Counted from the stretch's first letter, positions 1 through 9,148 are shown. The stretch: DNA of 64,000 nucleotides from Sphingomonas sp. G-3-2-10 (GCF_012927115.1 NZ_JABBFY010000001.1:186001-250000), one strand, 5' to 3'. Notes: generated from the sequence alone by a model not told the origin. Translations and numbers: made by a program.

Positions 1-161
1 AAGACGTGCTGACTCACGGCGAGATGACCGAGACTTCGGAACGCCTCGGCATGGCGCGGGCGACGGCGCGCAGCCACCTTCACCGCATCTACGCGAAGAC
101 GGGAACGAAGGGCTTCCCGGACCTGTGCCTGTTCGCGCACCGGTTTATCTTGCCTCGGTGA
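1..161 (+). CDS. LuxR-type helix-turn-helix regulator, C-terminal fragment
   Basis: Only the last 52 codons are in the window, and the gene enters from the left edge. The visible part reads like the end of a LuxR/NarL-type HTH: a recognition-helix segment ARATARSHLHRIYAKTG is followed by a short helix with DLCLFAHRF before the stop. In this family the segment binds DNA, usually behind a sensor domain, which lies outside the window. The stop codon lies inside the 3' end of the convergent PhyH gene (17 nt shared). The fold assignment is fairly safe; the signal and targets are unknown. Confidence 0.7.
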   Translation, partial: DVLTHGEMTETSERLGMARATARSHLHRIYAKTGTKGFPDLCLFAHRFILPR

Positions 162-1215
162 GGGGTGCCGGTAGATCGGGAGAATCCAGAAGGTCGCCAA
201 AGCACAGGGGATGCGCGGCCAATGTGGGATGTGGCGAATAGCCATCATTCCAGAACTTGGGTTCGACGATGTCGCGCGCGATGCTCATGCTGAACAATCG
301 CCGGGGCTGTGGCGATCGGTTGTCGGGTCCGGCATGGAGCAAGTCGCTCCGATAGAGAATGATCGTCCCTTTTCGCGGCGCCGTCTGGACCAAGCGGAAC
401 TGGCCATTCAGGGCGTCGCGGTGGTGATACAGCCGCCACAAATTGCGCGGGCCGAGCCCGCGAAGGCTGAATTGGGAATTTTTTCCCAATGCAAAGCGCA
501 GCAAATTCGGCTGGTGCTGATCCCATTTCGTCGAGAATACACGGTCGAGAAATTCGCCGGGCGCCAGAGGGGCTCCCTTGCCGTTTCGCATGTCCCACAG
601 CTTTTTCAGATTATGGCGCAGGATGCGATAGTTACACTGTACCCGAAACAGATCGATCAACGCATGGGCACTGCCGCCATGTCTGCTCTCGGAGCCGCCA
701 TACAGGTGCGTACCGGGAATGAATACGGTCCCGCCCTGCTGCTCCGATACGTCCTCCACGGCGGCAAACAGGCTGATCACGCCGGCGGGGTCGCGGTGAA
801 TATATTGGTGCGACGAGCCGAGATAGCTGGTCAATGTGGTGACTTCGAGCAGCGGCCGCGACCGCCCGCAATATTCCGAGATCACGCCCTCGAGACGCTG
901 CGCCAATCGGGCGGCAAAGCCGGTTACAGGCGGCGTCGAAGGCAGCGAGCAGAAGTCGCGGCGCGCATAGCGATTGTCCGTCTCGCTGGCGAAGGCGCCC
1001 CGGCTGCGATCCGGATCCTCGATGGTCTGACGGATCAGCGCCAGACCCGCATCGGCTTCCTCGTCCGACAGGAGGCTGGTCAGGATGACCAGGCCGTGCG
1101 TATCCATCACCGTCCGGGCTTGCCGGGCGCAATCTTCGGTGAGCTTGCCCCGTTCATCCAGGACTGCGGGCACTTCGAACTCGAGTGTATCGTTGGAAAC
1201 CTTGAGTTCGTTCAT
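145..1215 (-). CDS. Phytanoyl-CoA dioxygenase (PhyH) family protein
   Basis: A 356-aa member of the Fe(II)/2-oxoglutarate-dependent PhyH family, which hydroxylates or otherwise oxidises small organic substrates. The facial triad is visible: H140 and D142 in YIHRD and a distal H294 in LLHAGPDNR, followed by an Arg pair (about 305-306) suited to binding the 2-oxoglutarate carboxylate. I start at the ATG at 1215, because AAGGCGG stands just upstream and a longer reading adds a basic, low-complexity tail. It stands alone, facing a divergent HTH-TPR gene across 289 bp. Two further PhyH genes at 37.9 and 40.5 kb are only distant relatives. Substrate unknown. Confidence 0.8.
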   Translation of the reverse strand: MNELKVSNDTLEFEVPAVLDERGKLTEDCARQARTVMDTHGLVILTSLLSDEEADAGLALIRQTIEDPDRSRGAFASETDNRYARRDFCSLPSTPPVTGFAARLAQRLEGVISEYCGRSRPLLEVTTLTSYLGSSHQYIHRDPAGVISLFAAVEDVSEQQGGTVFIPGTHLYGGSESRHGGSAHALIDLFRVQCNYRILRHNLKKLWDMRNGKGAPLAPGEFLDRVFSTKWDQHQPNLLRFALGKNSQFSLRGLGPRNLWRLYHHRDALNGQFRLVQTAPRKGTIILYRSDLLHAGPDNRSPQPRRLFSMSIARDIVEPKFWNDGYSPHPTLAAHPLCFGDLLDSPDLPAPLTEAR

Positions 1216-1504
1216 GCCAATCCGCCTTCGACGATCCGGCCTTCCCCGAGTGTCACGTCTGTGCGCGGCAGTGCTGGAGAGTTTGGGACCCGCCCATTTC
1301 ATTGACACAGAAGCTTCTACGTCGGGTTAACCTCGCCCAACCACCCTTGCTTGCCGCGCAAAAGCGGCCGTTCCGCCAAGGGGCGCAAAGCAGTCCGTCC
1401 AAGCCCTCCTAAACAGATGATGGATGCCCCGCCTCGCGCGCTACGCTAGCCCGCACCCGGTCGAACCGCGGGGCAGCGATCGTGTATCTGATCAGCCAGT
1501 CAGT

Positions 1505-2851
1505 ATGAGTGCCGAGCGCCGCGACCGGATCGACGGGTGGAAGTCGATCGGCGCCTATTTCGGCCGCGATCGGACCACCGCGATCCGCTGGGCGCGCGAG
1601 CGCGATCTTCCCGTGCATCGCATCCCCGGCGGCAAGACCGGTACCGTCTTCGCGTTGCGGCACGAGCTGGAGCTATGGGCTCGGGGAGCGGAGGCGGCCG
1701 TCGATCCGGCCGTCGAAGCCGAAGCGCCGGTTCCGGCGGAGCCCGCGCCGCCATCTTCGCGGCTGGTCCGGCGCATCGGGCTGTTCGGCGCGGCGGCGAT
1801 CGGGTTGCTGGGCATCGGTTCGTTCGCGCTGCCCGCGCTCACGCCTCCGCCGGTCCCGGCGGCAAAGCCGACGGCGATCGTGCTGCCTGCCGATCCCGCC
1901 ATCGCCGAGCGGTTCATGGCCGCGCGCGATCTGGTGGCGGAGCGCGATGCGGTGTCGCTCGAACGGGCGATTGAGCTGCTGCGCGACGTGACGAAGCGCG
2001 ATCCCGGCTATGCCGCGGGCCATGCCGCGCTGGCGGAGGCGCTGATCCTCTCACGCGAGTTCGGGATGCGCGACGATGCCGGGGCATTCTTCGATGCGCG
2101 GATCGCGGCGCGCAATGCGCTGCGGCTCGATCCGCGCCTGTCGAACGCGCACCGGATGCTCGGCTTCATCGCCTATTGGTGGGATCGCGACATCGTCGAG
2201 GCGCGGGCGGCGTTCGAGCGGGCGATCGATCTCGCGCCCGACGATCCCATTGCGCATTTCTGGTACGGCAATGTGCTGGCCGATCATGGCGACGCCGCCG
2301 TCGCGCTGAAGCATCTCAACGCCGCGCGCACCATGCAGCCCGGATCGGTCGCGATCCTCACCGATCTTGCCTGGGCGCAATGGTCGGCGGGGGAGGAAGC
2401 GGAGCCGCTCGCCGCGCTGACCGGGATCGCGCGGAGCAACCCCGATTTCGCGGTGGCGCATGATTGCCTGGGCATCATCCGCTATGCCGGAGGCGACGTG
2501 GCGGGATATGCCGCCGCGCTGGCTCGCTTCGCCGAGTTGCGCCACGACAAGGCGCTGGGCGCCCATGCCGAAGCGGTGCGGACGGCATTGGCGCAGGGCG
2601 CGGGCGCCGCGAACGACCTGATCCTGCGTCACGCGCTGGCCGAAGTCGCGGCCTATCCCAACCGCACCCATGCCTGGCCCGCATTCGTCGCGTCGACCGG
2701 CAGGGACCGCGCCCGGCTGGTCGAGGTGCTGCGTATCGCGGAGGGGCGTAAGGAACGGTGGGGCGATGCCGGACTGGTGCTGCGGATGAAGCAGCGCTGG
2801 GCGGGGGACGCGGAGATTACCCGGCTGATCGCGGCGATGCGCCGCGGCTGA
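1505..2851 (+). CDS. HTH-transmembrane-TPR protein, putative membrane-anchored regulator
   Basis: About 448 aa with three visible parts. Residues 8-60 form a compact MerR/excisionase-like HTH (DGWKSIGAYFGRDRTTAIRW, then a basic Arg/Lys-rich segment). A Pro/Ala/Glu linker follows, then one hydrophobic helix (about 91-110). The rest is helical TPR-like repeats with the typical spacing (for example AHRMLGFIAYWWDRDIVEAR and AHFWYGNVLADHGDAAVALK). This suggests a DNA-binding head on the cytoplasmic side and a TPR domain across the membrane. No strong ribosome site marks the start; an in-frame ATG at 1424 is possible. The upstream 289 bp holds TTGACA at 1302-1307 and an AGAAGCTTCT palindrome at 1309-1318. 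Function not known. Confidence 0.65.
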   Translation: MSAERRDRIDGWKSIGAYFGRDRTTAIRWARERDLPVHRIPGGKTGTVFALRHELELWARGAEAAVDPAVEAEAPVPAEPAPPSSRLVRRIGLFGAAAIGLLGIGSFALPALTPPPVPAAKPTAIVLPADPAIAERFMAARDLVAERDAVSLERAIELLRDVTKRDPGYAAGHAALAEALILSREFGMRDDAGAFFDARIAARNALRLDPRLSNAHRMLGFIAYWWDRDIVEARAAFERAIDLAPDDPIAHFWYGNVLADHGDAAVALKHLNAARTMQPGSVAILTDLAWAQWSAGEEAEPLAALTGIARSNPDFAVAHDCLGIIRYAGGDVAGYAAALARFAELRHDKALGAHAEAVRTALAQGAGAANDLILRHALAEVAAYPNRTHAWPAFVASTGRDRARLVEVLRIAEGRKERWGDAGLVLRMKQRWAGDAEITRLIAAMRRG

Positions 2852-2856
2852 TGTAA

Positions 2857-3738
2857 TCAGCTGAGAACCGTTCCGGCGAGGTCCCGGATGATCGCTTCGA
2901 CGGTCGCGAAGGACGGCCCCTGCGGCGCATCGGCGCGGCGGCACAGGTTGATCGTGCGCCGCATCGGCTCGGGCGTCATCGGCCATGCCGCCAGCTTGCC
3001 CTCCGCCACGCCGAAGGCGACGGCGGAAGCGGGGAGAAGCGACACGCCACGGCCGCGCTCGACCAGCGCCAGCACGGCGGGCAGCGAATTGACTTCGGCG
3101 ATCACGCGCGGCTCGCGTTCGGCTTGAAGGAACCATGCCGACAGGACGCCGCGCAGGATGTTGGGATAGCGGGTGACGATCCACGGGAGCGCGGCGAGCG
3201 CGGCGGGTTCGCTCGGCGGCGGTCCGGCGCTGGGCGCGGTGACGATCACCATCTCCTCGCGCGCGATCGGCTCGGCGACGATCTCCGGCCCGACCGGCGC
3301 GGAGGGGATCACCGCCATGTCGAGCAGGCCCGCGACGAGATTGCCGACCAGATCGATCGCTGAGGATTCCATCATATGGATGCGGATGCGTGGGTGATCG
3401 GCCAGCACCCGCTCGATCAGCGGCAGGCCGAGCGGCATGACCAGTGTGGGCGGCACGCCGACGGTGACGAAGGTGATCGATTGGCCATCGGCATCGCCGA
3501 TCGTCAGCGCCTCGAAATGGCGGAGCAGCGTCTGAGCGCGGGGATAGAGGCGGCGGCCGGCTTCGGTCAGCGCGACTCCGGTGCGGGAGCGGGTGAACAG
3601 CTCGGCCTTCAGCTCGGTCTCGAGGATCGCGAGTTGCTGGCTCAGTGCAGGCTGGGCGATGCCCAGCGCCTGCGCGGCGCGATTGATGCTGCCCGCATCG
3701 GCAATCCGCACGAAATATTCGAGGCGTCTGGTCTCCAT
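2857..3738 (-). CDS. LysR family transcriptional regulator
   Basis: 293 aa, the usual LysR length. The N-terminal winged HTH is clear (RRLEYFVRIADAGSINRAAQ, then ALGIAQPALSQQLAILE), followed by a linker helix and a two-lobed effector domain from about residue 90. The family normally activates a divergent or nearby operon in response to a small aromatic or acidic metabolite. It is transcribed away from the LacI gene, with 54 bp between the starts. Its stop lies 5 bp from the end of the TPR gene. The target could be itself, the LacI gene or a distant locus; nothing here identifies the effector. Confidence 0.9.
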   Translation of the reverse strand: METRRLEYFVRIADAGSINRAAQALGIAQPALSQQLAILETELKAELFTRSRTGVALTEAGRRLYPRAQTLLRHFEALTIGDADGQSITFVTVGVPPTLVMPLGLPLIERVLADHPRIRIHMMESSAIDLVGNLVAGLLDMAVIPSAPVGPEIVAEPIAREEMVIVTAPSAGPPPSEPAALAALPWIVTRYPNILRGVLSAWFLQAEREPRVIAEVNSLPAVLALVERGRGVSLLPASAVAFGVAEGKLAAWPMTPEPMRRTINLCRRADAPQGPSFATVEAIIRDLAGTVLS

Positions 3739-3756
3739 GTCGCGACCATCCTAGGA

Positions 3757-3772
3757 TTGTTACATGATGCAA
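3757..3772. promoter_or_regulatory. Possible LysR-type operator in a divergent promoter
   Basis: The 54-bp gap between the LysR and LacI starts contains TTGTTACATGATGCAA, a partial inverted repeat (TTG-N10-CAA) with a CATG centre. LysR proteins typically bind interrupted dyads of the T-N11-A kind in divergent promoters, so position and shape fit. It is a single short site, so chance cannot be excluded. Confidence 0.3.
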
Positions 3773-3792
3773 CCAAGCACAGCCTTTCGCCG

Positions 3793-4779
3793 ATGAGCGT
3801 TCCCAAGCTGGAGGACGTGGCGGCAAGGGCAGGGGTCTCCCCCGCGACGGTCTCGCGTTATCTCAACAAGCCCGAAGTGGTGGCCAAGGCGACCGGCGAG
3901 CGTATCCAGGCCGCGATCGTCGAGACGGGTTATATCCCCAACCTGATCGCCGGGGGGCTGGCATCGTCGAAGAGTCGGCTGGTCGCGGTGCTGATCCCTT
4001 ACATCTCCAATTCGATCTTCGATGCGACGATCGAGGCGATGGTCGAGGAATTGTCGGCGGGCGACACCAATGTGATGCTCGGCCTGACCGGCGTCGATCC
4101 GGCGCGGACCGACAAGCTGATCCGAGCGGCGCTGAGCCGGCGCGTCGATGCGATCATCACCACCGGCGAGATGACTGCCGAGCATCAGGCATTGCTGCGC
4201 TCGTCGCGGACGACGGTGCTGCAGATCTGGGATTTCCCCGCCGATCCGATCGACATCGCCATCGGCTTCTCACACGTCGATCTGGGCCGCGACATTGCGC
4301 GGTTCCTCCACACGCGCGGCTATCGCCGGCCCCATGTCATCACCGCGGCGGGCAGCCGGGCGAAGCTGCGGCGCGACGGCATCGTTTCCGAATGGGCGGT
4401 GCTGGGCGGGGAGGGCATGACCGAGGCGAGCGTGCCGATCCCGTCGCGGTTCGGCTATGCGCGCGGCGCGTTCGCCGACATGCGGCGGCTGGAGGAGCGA
4501 CCCGACGTCGTGGTGTGCGGATCGGATTTCCTTGCAATGGGCTTGATCGTCGAGGCGCAGGCGGCAGGGCTGAAGGTGCCCGAGGATCTGGCGGTGATGG
4601 GCTTCGGCAACAGTTCCAACGCCGGCGAGATGCGGCCGACCATCACATCGGTCGATATCGACGGCAGCCGCATTGCGCGCGAGGCGATTTCGGTGATCCG
4701 CCGGCGGCTGAAGGGCGAGGACGTGCCCGAACGGCGAATCGATGTCGGCTTCCGCCTTATCGCGCGCGAGAGCGCCTGA
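3793..4779 (+). CDS. LacI family transcriptional regulator
   Basis: 328 aa. The N terminus has the classic LacI HTH (LEDVAARAGVSPATVSRYLN) and hinge region (IPNLIAGGLASSKS), followed by a periplasmic-binding-protein-like effector domain with the usual ending (DLAVMGFGNSS, then RPTITSVDIDG). The closest general resemblance is to the GntR/gluconate-type branch, although the ligand cannot be read from sequence. The start is the ATG that places the HTH at residue 4. It lies directly upstream of the TonB receptor-P450 pair. It is a good candidate for the protein that reads the TGAAAGCGCTTTCA-like palindromes found at several promoters in this window; this link is inference. Confidence 0.9.
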   Translation: MSVPKLEDVAARAGVSPATVSRYLNKPEVVAKATGERIQAAIVETGYIPNLIAGGLASSKSRLVAVLIPYISNSIFDATIEAMVEELSAGDTNVMLGLTGVDPARTDKLIRAALSRRVDAIITTGEMTAEHQALLRSSRTTVLQIWDFPADPIDIAIGFSHVDLGRDIARFLHTRGYRRPHVITAAGSRAKLRRDGIVSEWAVLGGEGMTEASVPIPSRFGYARGAFADMRRLEERPDVVVCGSDFLAMGLIVEAQAAGLKVPEDLAVMGFGNSSNAGEMRPTITSVDIDGSRIAREAISVIRRRLKGEDVPERRIDVGFRLIARESA

Positions 4780-5173
4780 ACCCGAAATCCTCCCCCGGAG
4801 GCGGAGGTGGCAGCGTAGCTGACCTAGGGGGCTTGCCCCACGCGATATCGCCCGCGGCGTCCCCTTCCACCGTTTCGCGGTCCCCCCTCCCCCTCCAGGG
4901 GGGGGAATTTCCGTTCGTTGTCTCCATAAAAGGTTATTTGATAAAACGGTTGTACATTCCCACTAAAAATGCTTTCTAGCATAACAAGCGCTGCCGAGGC
5001 TCCGTCAGATGAGTCCCGAGCGCGAGTGGAGGATGTCAGGAAATGGCGTTGCCCGAATCCCGTTTGCGTCTGCGCGTTGCGCCGGGCCGCGGTATCGGCG
5101 CTGCCGCCGGGCATCCCTCCATCGCCAATCCGGCGCTCCTCGACGGAGCGACAACGGTAATGGGAGGGACTGA
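4780..5173. other. 394-bp intergenic region before a TonB receptor: GC-rich palindromes and AT-rich promoter zone
   Basis: The first half (4785-4915) is a GC-rich repeat of complementary C-rich and G-rich runs (AATCCTCCCCCGGAGG, later CCCCCCTCCCCCTCCAGGGG), like the other intergenic palindromes in this window. From about 4920 to 4990 the DNA turns AT-rich and probably holds the receptor promoter. It contains a small dyad ATGC-TTTCTA-GCAT (4969-4982) and an AGCGCT core at 4987-4992, a weak match (8 of 14) to the LacI-type operators elsewhere. The stretch 5000-5160 is GC-rich with no convincing gene. GGAGGGACTGA supplies the receptor ribosome site. Confidence 0.5.
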
Positions 5174-7852
5174 ATGAAGCCGATCCGTATCGCCGCACTG
5201 TGCGGAACCGCCTTGCTTTCGCTCGGCTGGAGCGTCGCCGCTCAGGCGCAGGATGCACCTGCCGCCGAAGAAGCAATCACCACCGATGAACCCGTCACCG
5301 AACTGGTCGTCACCGGCAGCCGCCTGCGTGGTGCCGCGCCGGTCGGCTCGACCGTCACCACGCTGGGCCGCGAGGATGTCGAGATGTCGGGTGCGGTCAG
5401 CACCGATCGCCTGATCCAGCAGCTTCCGCAGGTGTTCGATCTCGGCGTATCCGAGAATTCGCGCGGGCAGGGCGGCGGCAGCGGCAACATCGCTTATGGC
5501 AACACGATCAACCTGCGCGGCATCGGGCCGTACGCCACGCTGATCCTCGTCGATGGTCACCGCGCAGTGAACAACAGCCGCGCATTCGAACCTTCGGTGA
5601 TCCCGACGCTGGGTCTGGAGCGTGTCGAAGTCGTCGCGGACGGTGCGTCGGCGATCTATGGTTCGGACGCGATCGCTGGCGTGGTCAATCTGATCCCGCG
5701 CCGCTCGCTCGATGGCGTCGAAGCGACCGCGCGCTATGGCGCCGGTGCGGACTTCAACGAATCCCAGTTCGGCCTCGCCATCGGCAAAAAGTGGGAAACC
5801 GGCCAGGTAATGCTCGCCTATGAGCGCGTCTATCGTTCGAACCTGAACGGCGACGATCGCGACTTCTTCCGCTCGGACCAGCGCGGCTTCGGCGGCAACA
5901 ATTATCTCGTCACGCGCTGCGCCCCCGGCACGCTTCGCGCCGGCGGCGTCAGCTATGCGATGCCGGGCCAGCTGACCCAGGCCAATGCCGGATCGCTGGT
6001 GGCGGGCACCACCAACACCTGCAACGATCTGATCGGACAGGACCTGTTCCCGTCGCAGCGCTACAACTCAGTCAACGGCACATTCACCCAGGAAATCACG
6101 CCCTGGCTGACCGTGTTCGCGGACGGCTTCTATTCGAAGCGCGAATATGAGCGGCTGCCGGCTTATTTCAGCTCGACGCTGACGGTGCCGCAGACCAACG
6201 CCTTCTTCGTGCGCCCTGCGGGCTTCGTGGGCACCAGCTATACGATCGACTACAACTTCATCAACGATCTGCCCCGCGACGTTTCGATCGGGTCGGCGAC
6301 CAACTGGCAGGTGACGCCGGGCGTTCGCGTGAAGCTGCCGCACGACTGGCAGTTCGAAGCGCTGGTCACCTATGGCGAGGGCAACGACCAGTCGGATCAG
6401 GTCCGTGGTCTCAACGCGACCGCGCTCAACGCCGCGCTGGCGAGCAGCAATCCGGCGACCGCGTTCGATCCCTATGGCCTCGGCCGCACGTCTCCAGCGA
6501 CGCTGCTGGCGATCAGCAACTTCGTGACGCTTTCGCCCACGCTCAACGAGTTCGTCGGCTATGAAGCACGCATCAACGGCGCGCTGTTCAGCCTGCCGGG
6601 CGGCGATGTGAAGCTGGCCGCTGGCTATGAAGGCCAGGAGATCAACACCCATCTGGGCAGCGCGCGCGGTGCGGCGGGGACGCCGATCACCTTCCGCCAT
6701 TTCCAGCGCCGGGTGGACTCGGGCTATGCCGAGCTGCTGATCCCGATCTTCAGCGGGCTGAACGCGACGCCGGGTTTCCAGAAACTCGAAATCAACCTTG
6801 CCGTCCGTTACGACAAGTATAGCGACGTGGGCGACACGACGAACCCCAAGTTCGGGGTGAACTGGTCGCCGTTGAAGGGGCTTACCCTCCGGGGCAGCTA
6901 TGGCACCTCGTTCCGCGCGCCGCTGATCTCGCAGATCTACGGCAACTCGAACAATCTGTTCGGCCAGACCTACCAGAACCCTGCCGGCGGATCGCCGCTG
7001 ACCGGCTTCGCCTATTCGGGGCCGAACCTGAACCTCGCGCCGGAAGAAGCGACCACCTGGTCGATCGGCGGCGACTGGGACGTCACGCCCAACCTGCGGG
7101 TCAGCGCGACCTACTGGAACGTGGAGTACATCAATCAGGTCGACAGCTACCTCTCCGATCTGGCGATCCTGACGCGTGAATCGCAGTTCGCGGGCACCGG
7201 CATCATCCTGACCGGCACAGCGGCGCGGGATCGCGTGCTGGCGCTGCTGGCATCGGGCGTCACGCTGGCGCGTGGCACCTTCCCGGGCGGCGATCCGAAC
7301 AATGTGACGCTGTTCATCGACGGCCGGAACAACAATCTGGGCCAGTCGAACACCAGCGGCATCGACGCCACCGTCAACTGGCGGATCCCGACCGACAATC
7401 TGGGCACCTTCACGCTGAACGCCAGCGGCACCTATCTGACCAACTTCAAGACTGCCGTCTCGCCGGCGGGCACCCCGGTCGATCGCCGGAACACGCTGTT
7501 CTATCCGCTGACCTTCAAGGCGCGGGGCAGCATCGCATGGGATATCGACGCGATGCACGCGCAGGTGACGGTCACCCATGTCGGCGGCTATCGCAACACT
7601 GCGGTGACGCCGAACCAGAATGTATCGAGCTTCACCCCGGTCGATCTCATCCTCGCCTTCGATCTGGGCGAGATGGGGGCCCCGCGCGCGCTCGAGGGGA
7701 TCACCCTGGGCATCGAGGTGCGCAACATGTTCGACTCCGGCCCGCCCTATGTGAACCTCGCCCCCGGCGTGAACGGCGGCGGCGGCTATGATCCGTCGGC
7801 GGCCAGCCCGATCGGGCGGGTGATGGCGGCGTCGATCCGCGCCAAGTTCTAA
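5174..7852 (+). CDS. TonB-dependent outer-membrane receptor
   Basis: 892 aa. A signal peptide (cleavage probably after AAQAQ, about residue 25) precedes a TonB-box-like segment ELVVTGSRL. A plug domain follows with the usual motifs (INLRGIGPYATLILVDGHR, then DGASAIYGSDAIAGVVNLI), then a long beta-barrel ending in the aromatic-terminated strand AASIRAKF. Such receptors import bulky or scarce substrates across the outer membrane using TonB energy. It is followed by a cytochrome P450 gene, and preceded by the LacI regulator, which suggests uptake and oxidation of one compound. GGAGGG stands just before the ATG. Substrate unknown. Confidence 0.92.
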   Translation: MKPIRIAALCGTALLSLGWSVAAQAQDAPAAEEAITTDEPVTELVVTGSRLRGAAPVGSTVTTLGREDVEMSGAVSTDRLIQQLPQVFDLGVSENSRGQGGGSGNIAYGNTINLRGIGPYATLILVDGHRAVNNSRAFEPSVIPTLGLERVEVVADGASAIYGSDAIAGVVNLIPRRSLDGVEATARYGAGADFNESQFGLAIGKKWETGQVMLAYERVYRSNLNGDDRDFFRSDQRGFGGNNYLVTRCAPGTLRAGGVSYAMPGQLTQANAGSLVAGTTNTCNDLIGQDLFPSQRYNSVNGTFTQEITPWLTVFADGFYSKREYERLPAYFSSTLTVPQTNAFFVRPAGFVGTSYTIDYNFINDLPRDVSIGSATNWQVTPGVRVKLPHDWQFEALVTYGEGNDQSDQVRGLNATALNAALASSNPATAFDPYGLGRTSPATLLAISNFVTLSPTLNEFVGYEARINGALFSLPGGDVKLAAGYEGQEINTHLGSARGAAGTPITFRHFQRRVDSGYAELLIPIFSGLNATPGFQKLEINLAVRYDKYSDVGDTTNPKFGVNWSPLKGLTLRGSYGTSFRAPLISQIYGNSNNLFGQTYQNPAGGSPLTGFAYSGPNLNLAPEEATTWSIGGDWDVTPNLRVSATYWNVEYINQVDSYLSDLAILTRESQFAGTGIILTGTAARDRVLALLASGVTLARGTFPGGDPNNVTLFIDGRNNNLGQSNTSGIDATVNWRIPTDNLGTFTLNASGTYLTNFKTAVSPAGTPVDRRNTLFYPLTFKARGSIAWDIDAMHAQVTVTHVGGYRNTAVTPNQNVSSFTPVDLILAFDLGEMGAPRALEGITLGIEVRNMFDSGPPYVNLAPGVNGGGGYDPSAASPIGRVMAASIRAKF

Positions 7853-7866
7853 AGGGTCTCCCCTCG

Positions 7867-7897
7867 CGAGGCGCGTCTCCCCTTTGGGCGCGCCTCG
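7867..7897 (+). terminator. Terminator-like hairpin between receptor and P450
   Basis: A perfect 9-bp stem (CGAGGCGCG at 7867-7875 with CGCGCCTCG at 7889-7897) encloses a 13-nt loop and is followed by CTTCTTTT. It lies in the 66-bp gap between the receptor and the P450. It may act as a partial terminator that gives more receptor than P450 transcript, or may stabilise the receptor mRNA end. Confidence 0.6.
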
Positions 7898-7918
7898 CTT
7901 CTTTTGGAGTATGCGTAG

Positions 7919-9094
7919 ATGACGGTCGAAGCGGCGGACTGGGATCCCAACCTCAACAAGACCGTCGAGGACCGCGCCGCCGAATATGCGCGGCTGCGTC
8001 GCGGATGCCCGGTCGCGCTGGGGCATGACGCCTGGGGCGCCGACCGTTTCTGGGGCATGATGCGCTATCAGGACATCGTCAGCGTCGTCCGCAATCCCAA
8101 GACCTTCGCCAACGGCACCGCGCGGCTGGGCATCCGCCGGATGCCGCTGGAAAGCGATCCGCCCGAGCACAGCCAGATCCGCCGCCTGCTCAACCCGCTC
8201 TTTTCGCCGCGCGCGATGGCCGAGCGCGAGCCGCTGACCCGTGGCGTCGCGGCGGAATATGTCGACGCCTTCGTGAATGCCGGCGGCGGCGACGCGATCG
8301 CTGCGATCGCCCGTCCGATCCCCACGCAGGTGCTGCTGATGTGGCTGGGCCAGCCGCGTGAGGATTGGGAGCAGATCAAGGCGTGGGCCGATGCGGCGCG
8401 TCCCCAGCAGGTGCTGAACGAAGCGCATGGGCAGCGCATCCACGATGCCGAACAGGCTTTGTGGGACTATAGCTGGGCGATGGCGCGCGATCGTCAGGCG
8501 AATCCCCGCGATCCGGCGATCGATCCGGTCACTGCGATCCTCAGCGGGACGCTGGATGGCGGTCCGATGCCGGAGGAGCATGCGGTCGGCATGGTCCGGC
8601 TGGTGCTGGCGGCGGGACATGATTCCACGTCGCAGGCGGTGGGGATCGTGCTGCATTTCCTTGCGACCCGCCCGGAGATTCAGGCGCAACTGCGCGCCGA
8701 TCGCTCGCTGATCCTGAAGGGCGCGGAAGAGATATTGCGGCTTAACAGCCCGGTGGTGGCGATGCCGCGCACCGTGGCCGAGGATACCGAATTCGGCGGC
8801 CGTCAGCTGTGCAGCGGCGAGCGGATGATGCTGTTCTGGGCCTCTGCCAATCGCGATCCCGAAGTGTTCGAGGATGCGGAACGCTTCCGCCTCGACCGCA
8901 CGGGCAAGCCGCACATGGTGTTCGGCAACGGCATCCACAGCTGCGCCGGCGCTCCGCTGGCCAGGCAGGAGATCGTCGCGGTGGTGAACGAGATGTTCGA
9001 CCGGACGCGCGGGTTCGAGCTGGCGGGCGAGCCGAGCTTGCAGCCGATGCAGCAATATGGATTCGCGACGCTGCCGCTGCGGGTGAACCGATAA
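7919..9094 (+). CDS. Cytochrome P450 (first of three)
   Basis: 391 aa, a soluble bacterial class I P450. The I-helix oxygen-activation motif is intact (AAGHDST, 231-237), ExxR is at 271-274 (EILR), and the heme loop FGNGIHSCAGAPLAR holds the thiolate ligand C342. It needs a ferredoxin and reductase, and neither is encoded nearby. It follows the TonB receptor with a hairpin between, and probably shares its promoter. Many P450s of this shape hydroxylate or O-demethylate aromatics or oxidise terpenoids; the substrate here cannot be read. Confidence 0.9.
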   Translation: MTVEAADWDPNLNKTVEDRAAEYARLRRGCPVALGHDAWGADRFWGMMRYQDIVSVVRNPKTFANGTARLGIRRMPLESDPPEHSQIRRLLNPLFSPRAMAEREPLTRGVAAEYVDAFVNAGGGDAIAAIARPIPTQVLLMWLGQPREDWEQIKAWADAARPQQVLNEAHGQRIHDAEQALWDYSWAMARDRQANPRDPAIDPVTAILSGTLDGGPMPEEHAVGMVRLVLAAGHDSTSQAVGIVLHFLATRPEIQAQLRADRSLILKGAEEILRLNSPVVAMPRTVAEDTEFGGRQLCSGERMMLFWASANRDPEVFEDAERFRLDRTGKPHMVFGNGIHSCAGAPLARQEIVAVVNEMFDRTRGFELAGEPSLQPMQQYGFATLPLRVNR

Positions 9095-9130
9095 GGAAAT
9101 CCTTTGTTTTCGGGGGGTTGGCGCAGCCGT

Positions 9131-9148
9131 GGTTGACACGGTTGACAC
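9131..9148 (+). repeat. Tandem 9-bp repeat with two TTGACA boxes
   Basis: GGTTGACAC occurs twice in a row. Each copy carries the consensus -35 hexamer TTGACA, and TATATC follows at 9150-9155. It lies in a 229-bp gap between two convergent genes, where no promoter is expected. A short open frame here shows no recognisable protein. The gap also contains an inverted repeat TTTCGGGGG / CCCCCGAAA (9108-9116 and 9171-9179). Confidence 0.4.

Noticed and set aside
211..1305. Long plus-strand open frame opposite the first PhyH gene
   Set aside because: It is the antisense shadow of a gene with clear facial-triad motifs. Its translation has no recognisable domain.
3376..3792. N-terminal extension of the LacI regulator
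   Set aside because: The extension lies antisense to the LysR gene and has no domain, while the ATG at 3793 puts the HTH at the usual position.
6068..9148. Very long (1026-codon) minus-strand open frame over the TonB receptor and P450
   Set aside because: Arg/His/Gln-rich translation without domains, running antisense across two well-supported genes. It is an effect of high GC content in the third codon position.
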